Positions 60,299 to 64,000 of a DNA stretch of 64,000 nucleotides are shown one piece after another. The first letter of the stretch is position 1; each line of letters opens with the position of its first letter. A program made the translations under genes and the position numbers. The DNA is taken from NCBI RefSeq assembly GCF_030812855.1, contig NZ_JAUSTK010000005.1, forward strand, positions 124,001 through 188,000, given 5' to 3'. This DNA is from Paenibacillus wynnii. GTDB lineage: Bacteria > Bacillota > Bacilli > Paenibacillales > Paenibacillaceae. A model generated the notes under the pieces. The model was not told the DNA's origin. It ran no database searches and saw nothing but the letters and a program-made list of their open reading frames with translations.

Positions 60299-62656
60299 GT
60301 GACGAATAACGAAAGCCAATGGAAAGAAGAACAAGATCGAGTCAGTGGTGTTACTAAGCTTTTATCCAGCCGTATTCGAGTGTTATCTGAAGAACTCGGG
60401 CTCCACCGAACCGATGTAGTAGAAATGCGTAAAGATTTCTGGGAAGAGGTTACCGTGAACTTTAGTAGTCCAGATGATCTGGGTGAAACCTCTACAAGTC
60501 TTCGTCAGCAATCGCAGATTCTGTCAGAGCGCGAGCGGCATCATTTACAATCCAGTAAGGCACTGAAAAAATATAAAAAGCTGGTAGTCTCCCCTTATTT
60601 CGGCCGAATAGATTTTACTGAGAAACCTGATGGGAAGTCGGAACAGATCTATTTGGGTATCGGTTCTCTCATGGAGGAGGACGGGACTTTCCTGATTTAC
60701 GATTGGCGAGCCCCCATATCGAGTCTTTATTACGACGGTGCACCTGGGCCGGCTGCCTATGATACCCCGAGCGGCATAGTATCGGGTACTATGGATCTAA
60801 AGCGCCAATTTGTTATAGATGAAGGTAATATAGAAGTTATGTTTGATACAGGTGTGACGATTGGGGACGAGCTGCTGCAGCAAGTTCTGAGCCATAGTGC
60901 GGATGACCGCATGAAAAGCATTGTAGCTACTATACAGAAGGAACAAAACGCCATTATCCGAAATGATAAAAGTCGAATGCTAGTCGTTCAAGGGGCAGCG
61001 GGTAGCGGTAAGACATCTGCCGCACTTCAAAGGGTAGCTTATCTGCTGTATAAATACCGTGAAGTCCTGCAGGCTGATCAAATGCTTTTATTTTCCCCAA
61101 ATCCTCTATTTAACAGCTATGTATCAACAGTTCTGCCTGAACTGGGTGAAGAAAATATGCAGCAGACCACCTTTCAAATGTATCTGGAGCACCGATTGGG
61201 TCAGGAGTTCCAGCTGGAGGATGTCTTCACGCAGACAGAAAGTCTCCTAAATGCTCCTGATGTACCAACAGCGAGTATCCGCAGAGCAGGAATAACCTAC
61301 AAATCCTCTGTATCCTTCCTAGATGTTATCCGCAGGTATGTTTTTCTGTTAGAACATGAAGGCATGCAGTTTAAGCCTGTCGTATTTCAAGGGCGCATTG
61401 TTGTAAGCAAGGAGGATATGCTCAAGAAGTTCTACGGCTTTGATCCCGCCATTAAGCTGGCTAACCGTATTGAGTTAATGACAGGCTGGCTGCTGAAGCA
61501 AATTTCCGACTTCGGTCATGTGGAACGTAGTGCGAGCTGGGTAGAGGATCAAATTGAGATGCTGGATTCGGATGAATATCATCGGGCCTATCAGATGATG
61601 CTGCGGAAGAAACGTGGGAAGGGAGAAACGTTCAATGATTATGATACGGAAAAAGAGTTGCTGGGACGTTATATTGTCAGCCAGCGTCTGAAGCCGTTGA
61701 GAAGATGGGTGAAACGTGGCCGTTTTGTAGATGTAAAAGGTCTGTACAGCTCATTATTCACGAATCTTGAACTCTTTGAACGTCTTAATGGCGATCAAGA
61801 ACTTCCCCTTGAGTGGGATAATATATGTGCACAGACCTTAAGCTCCATTCATACTAATGAGCTTTCATATGAAGATGCTACACCTTTCTTATACTTAAAG
61901 GAGCTCAGTCAAGGCTTCCGAACCAATACATTAATTCGTCATGTTATCGTTGATGAGGTTCAGGATTATTCACCGTTTCAGCTTGAGTTCATGCGCAGAT
62001 TGTTTCCACGCGCCAAAATGACCGTTCTCGGTGACCTTAATCAAGCCATCTACGCACAGGGTGAAGTACTTGGGGATCTGTCCAGCTTAGTCAGTGTGTA
62101 TGGGGAAGAGAATACAGAAGTGATCTCGCTGACACGCAGCTACCGTTCGACGTATGAGATTGTAGAATTTACACGGGCTATGATTCCCGGAGGAGAACGG
62201 ATCATTCCGTTTAATCGCCGTGGTGAAGAACCCCTGTTAAGTGTGGTCTCTACTGAGCAGGAGCTGCTCACTGCGGTGGAAGCTGATATTCGAGAACTAC
62301 ACTCGCGTGGGTTCCATTATGTAGCCGTTATCTGTAAAACAGCTGAGGAAAGCGAACAGGTCTGTACCCAATTAGAAGGAAAACTACAGGTGAGACTCGT
62401 TACGAAAGAGACCCCTAATTTTCAAAAGGGTACGCTTGTGCTGCCGGCTTATTTGGCAAAAGGAGTTGAATTCGATGCTGTCATTATCTATGACGGTTCG
62501 GATCAAAGATACAGCCGAGAAAGTGAACGGAAATTATTCTATACAGCTTGCACAAGAGCGATGCATTTACTTCATATATACAGCTTGGGTGAGGCAAGCC
62601 GCTTTTTACCAGTCGCCAAGTCTCAATCCTTAATTGCAGAGTCCGTGCAAGTCTAA
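60299..62656 (+). CDS. helD: RNA polymerase recycling motor HelD (UvrD/Rep-like)
   Basis: 785 aa. The coiled-coil N-terminal arm (1-100) that enters the RNA polymerase channel is followed by YDWRAPISSLYYD, Walker A QGAAGSGKTSAAL near 230, Walker B VDEVQDYSPFQLEFM near 551, TVLGDLNQAIYA, SLTRSYRST and a late YTACTRAMH. A HelD-specific insertion lies between 1A and 2A. HelD uses ATP to free stalled RNA polymerase from nucleic acid. It begins with GTG at 60299 after AAAGGGGAT. A terminator follows. Confidence 0.92.
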   Translation: MTNNESQWKEEQDRVSGVTKLLSSRIRVLSEELGLHRTDVVEMRKDFWEEVTVNFSSPDDLGETSTSLRQQSQILSERERHHLQSSKALKKYKKLVVSPYFGRIDFTEKPDGKSEQIYLGIGSLMEEDGTFLIYDWRAPISSLYYDGAPGPAAYDTPSGIVSGTMDLKRQFVIDEGNIEVMFDTGVTIGDELLQQVLSHSADDRMKSIVATIQKEQNAIIRNDKSRMLVVQGAAGSGKTSAALQRVAYLLYKYREVLQADQMLLFSPNPLFNSYVSTVLPELGEENMQQTTFQMYLEHRLGQEFQLEDVFTQTESLLNAPDVPTASIRRAGITYKSSVSFLDVIRRYVFLLEHEGMQFKPVVFQGRIVVSKEDMLKKFYGFDPAIKLANRIELMTGWLLKQISDFGHVERSASWVEDQIEMLDSDEYHRAYQMMLRKKRGKGETFNDYDTEKELLGRYIVSQRLKPLRRWVKRGRFVDVKGLYSSLFTNLELFERLNGDQELPLEWDNICAQTLSSIHTNELSYEDATPFLYLKELSQGFRTNTLIRHVIVDEVQDYSPFQLEFMRRLFPRAKMTVLGDLNQAIYAQGEVLGDLSSLVSVYGEENTEVISLTRSYRSTYEIVEFTRAMIPGGERIIPFNRRGEEPLLSVVSTEQELLTAVEADIRELHSRGFHYVAVICKTAEESEQVCTQLEGKLQVRLVTKETPNFQKGTLVLPAYLAKGVEFDAVIIYDGSDQRYSRESERKLFYTACTRAMHLLHIYSLGEASRFLPVAKSQSLIAESVQV

Positions 62657-62678
62657 TATCACTCAACTCAATCGCTGG

Positions 62679-62712
62679 CCACCTTCCGTTTTATACGAGG
62701 GTGGTTTTTTAT
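62679..62712 (+). terminator. Intrinsic terminator after helD
   Basis: CCACC-t-TC pairs with GA-g-GGTGG over a 10-nt loop, followed by TTTTTT. Confidence 0.82.
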
Positions 62713-62783
62713 ATTCATGAATAAAGGGGAAGATTTAAACCACAATAATGACTACTGCGAACAAAGACAAAGGTGGTCAGAAC

Positions 62784-64000
62784 ATGAAGGATAAAAAATG
62801 GGATCTGGTTGCATTGGCCTCCATTCCGCTAATTATGACCCTCGGGAACTCCATGCTTATCCCTATCTTGCCGCAAATATCTAAGGAACTGGATATATCA
62901 ACGTTTCAAGTCAGTATGTTGATTACGGTTTTTGGGTTAGTGGCCATCATACTGATTCCTATTGCCGGCTTTCTCTCTGACCGTTATGGACGGAAAGTAG
63001 TAATATTACCGAGCCTTATCCTTGCAGGGTTAGGTGGAGCCATCTGTGTAGCGGCAGCTTTTTTTATGGACGGAATCACCGCTTACTGGGTCATTTTAGC
63101 AGGTCGATTTTTACAGGGAATCGGAGCCGCAGGTGCTTTTCCTATTGTTCTACCCTTTGTAGGTGACTTGTTCAATGATGAGAAGGAAATTAGCAAAAGC
63201 TTAGGAATTATCGAGACCTCCAATACTTTCGGCAAAGTTCTAAGTCCGATTCTAGGAGCGTATCTCGGAACACTGTTGTGGTATGCGCCTTTTATTGCAA
63301 TTCCTATTCTCTGTTTTATATCCTTTCTGATGGTATTATTTCTAGTTAGTAAACCGGAAAAAGATGAAGATGCCGAGAAGCCGAACATCCGAGAATTCAT
63401 GTCTGAAATCAAACGCGTTTTGCATAAAAAAGGCCGTTGGCTGTATGCTATTTTTGCGATAGGCGGTATCTGCATGTTCCTGATTTTCGGTGTTCTGTTT
63501 TATTTATCAGAGACACTGGAAACGAAATATCAATTACATGGGACTACAAAGGGTTTTGTTCTCGCAATTCCTCTTACACTCCTATGTCTATCCTCTTACG
63601 GCGGTGGGAAGATCATTGGTCAAAACAAAAGGCTGATGAAGTGGCTTGGCTTTGCCGGTATGGTGCTGCTTACAGCAGCAATGATTGTTGCCGGATTCGG
63701 GAAAGGGATTTTCTTTTTATTAAGCTTTCTAAGTTTGGTGGGGATCGGGATCGGAGTGGCGTTACCTTGCATGGATGCACTAATTACGGAGGGAATTGAA
63801 AAGGATAATCGCGGGACTATAACCTCCTTATATAGCAGTATGCGTTTTATCGGAGTGGCGGTGGGCCCACCCGTGGTTTCTCTGCTAATGCCGAGAGGAC
63901 ATTGGGTGTTATTCGGCAGCCTGGCTGCTGTGGGAGTCGTTGGCGGTTTACTGACCTTGTTCGCCGTAACACCGAGTGAAGACAAAACAGGGAAGAAGAG
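62784..64000 (+). CDS. MFS transporter (partial, runs off the window)
   Basis: The frame is open from ATG 62784 (AAGGTGG upstream) to the last base, giving 405 residues with no stop in the window. MTLGNSMLIPILPQISKEL opens the first helix, and FLSDRYGRKVVILP is the MFS loop 2-3 signature. GRFLQGIGAAGAFPIVLPFV and LGIIETSNTFGKVLSPILGAY fit helices 4-5 of the drug:H+ antiporter-1 type. About twelve hydrophobic segments are visible, and the C terminus is close (PSEDKTGKK). It resembles multidrug or Bacillus-type efflux pumps; the substrate is unknown. Confidence 0.88.
   Translation, partial: MKDKKWDLVALASIPLIMTLGNSMLIPILPQISKELDISTFQVSMLITVFGLVAIILIPIAGFLSDRYGRKVVILPSLILAGLGGAICVAAAFFMDGITAYWVILAGRFLQGIGAAGAFPIVLPFVGDLFNDEKEISKSLGIIETSNTFGKVLSPILGAYLGTLLWYAPFIAIPILCFISFLMVLFLVSKPEKDEDAEKPNIREFMSEIKRVLHKKGRWLYAIFAIGGICMFLIFGVLFYLSETLETKYQLHGTTKGFVLAIPLTLLCLSSYGGGKIIGQNKRLMKWLGFAGMVLLTAAMIVAGFGKGIFFLLSFLSLVGIGIGVALPCMDALITEGIEKDNRGTITSLYSSMRFIGVAVGPPVVSLLMPRGHWVLFGSLAAVGVVGGLLTLFAVTPSEDKTGKK

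Noticed and set aside
1-64000. tRNA, rRNA, prophage or insertion-sequence content
   Set aside because: No cloverleaf, rRNA segment, integrase, transposase or phage structural gene was recognised on either strand.

Overview
The window reads as chromosomal DNA of a spore-forming Firmicute, most likely a Paenibacillus or close relative. Evidence: spoVM, spoVIF and a Ger germinant-receptor operon; strong Gram-positive Shine-Dalgarno sites; many lipoproteins; YesN/LytS-type two-component proteins; and a long run of genes in the order of the Bacillus subtilis ylo cluster. The genus is inferred from gene content and style, not from a marker search.

Region 1 (1-34 kb) is housekeeping. After a decayed GNAT acetyltransferase remnant and a PHP phosphoesterase come rqcH (minus strand), a P-type Ca2+-ATPase and dapF. 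A GerA-GerC-GerB receptor operon follows, with a small convergent membrane protein that could be a receptor D subunit, then yitJ. The ylo-like block runs yicC, remA, gmk, rpoZ, coaBC, priA, def, fmt, rsmB, rlmN, prpC, prkC, rsgA, rpe, spoVM, rpmB (minus), fakA, a fakB-like degV gene, recG and spoVIF. Many neighbours overlap by 1-20 nt. The genes cover nucleotide and CoA synthesis, replication restart, formyl-methionine handling, rRNA modification, Ser/Thr phospho-signalling and fatty-acid activation. thiN and yloU, present at these positions in B. subtilis, are not seen. A 170-nt segment with several strong dyads precedes spoVM.

Region 2 (34-40.9 kb) holds a secreted NlpC/P60 hydrolase (minus), a PF04392-type ABC importer (binding protein, permease, ATPase) behind a dyad-rich leader, a 680-bp gap with four copies of a palindromic repeat, an MgtC-like protein and an aldose 1-epimerase.

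Region 3 (40.9-49.8 kb) is a sugar sensing and uptake locus. A membrane-anchored sugar-binding protein, a LytS/YesM-type kinase and a YesN-type AraC regulator form an apparent three-component sensor. After a GNAT gene and a terminator comes a ChvE/XylF-type importer (binding lipoprotein, double ATPase, permease) with a consensus-perfect cre site upstream. The layout resembles the XylFII-LytS-YesN xylose-sensing system of clostridia.

Region 4 (49.8-64 kb) is mixed accessory content: TraX-like protein, lipoprotein with a copper-amine-oxidase-N domain, metallophosphoesterase, Frm2-like nitroreductase, membrane-anchored parvulin, stand-alone LytTR protein with a cre site, lactonase, a second-type Hfq, PAP2 phosphatase, His-rich secreted protein, FUSC-type membrane protein, HelD and an MFS transporter cut by the window end. 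I saw no rRNA, tRNA, CRISPR array, prophage or insertion sequence.
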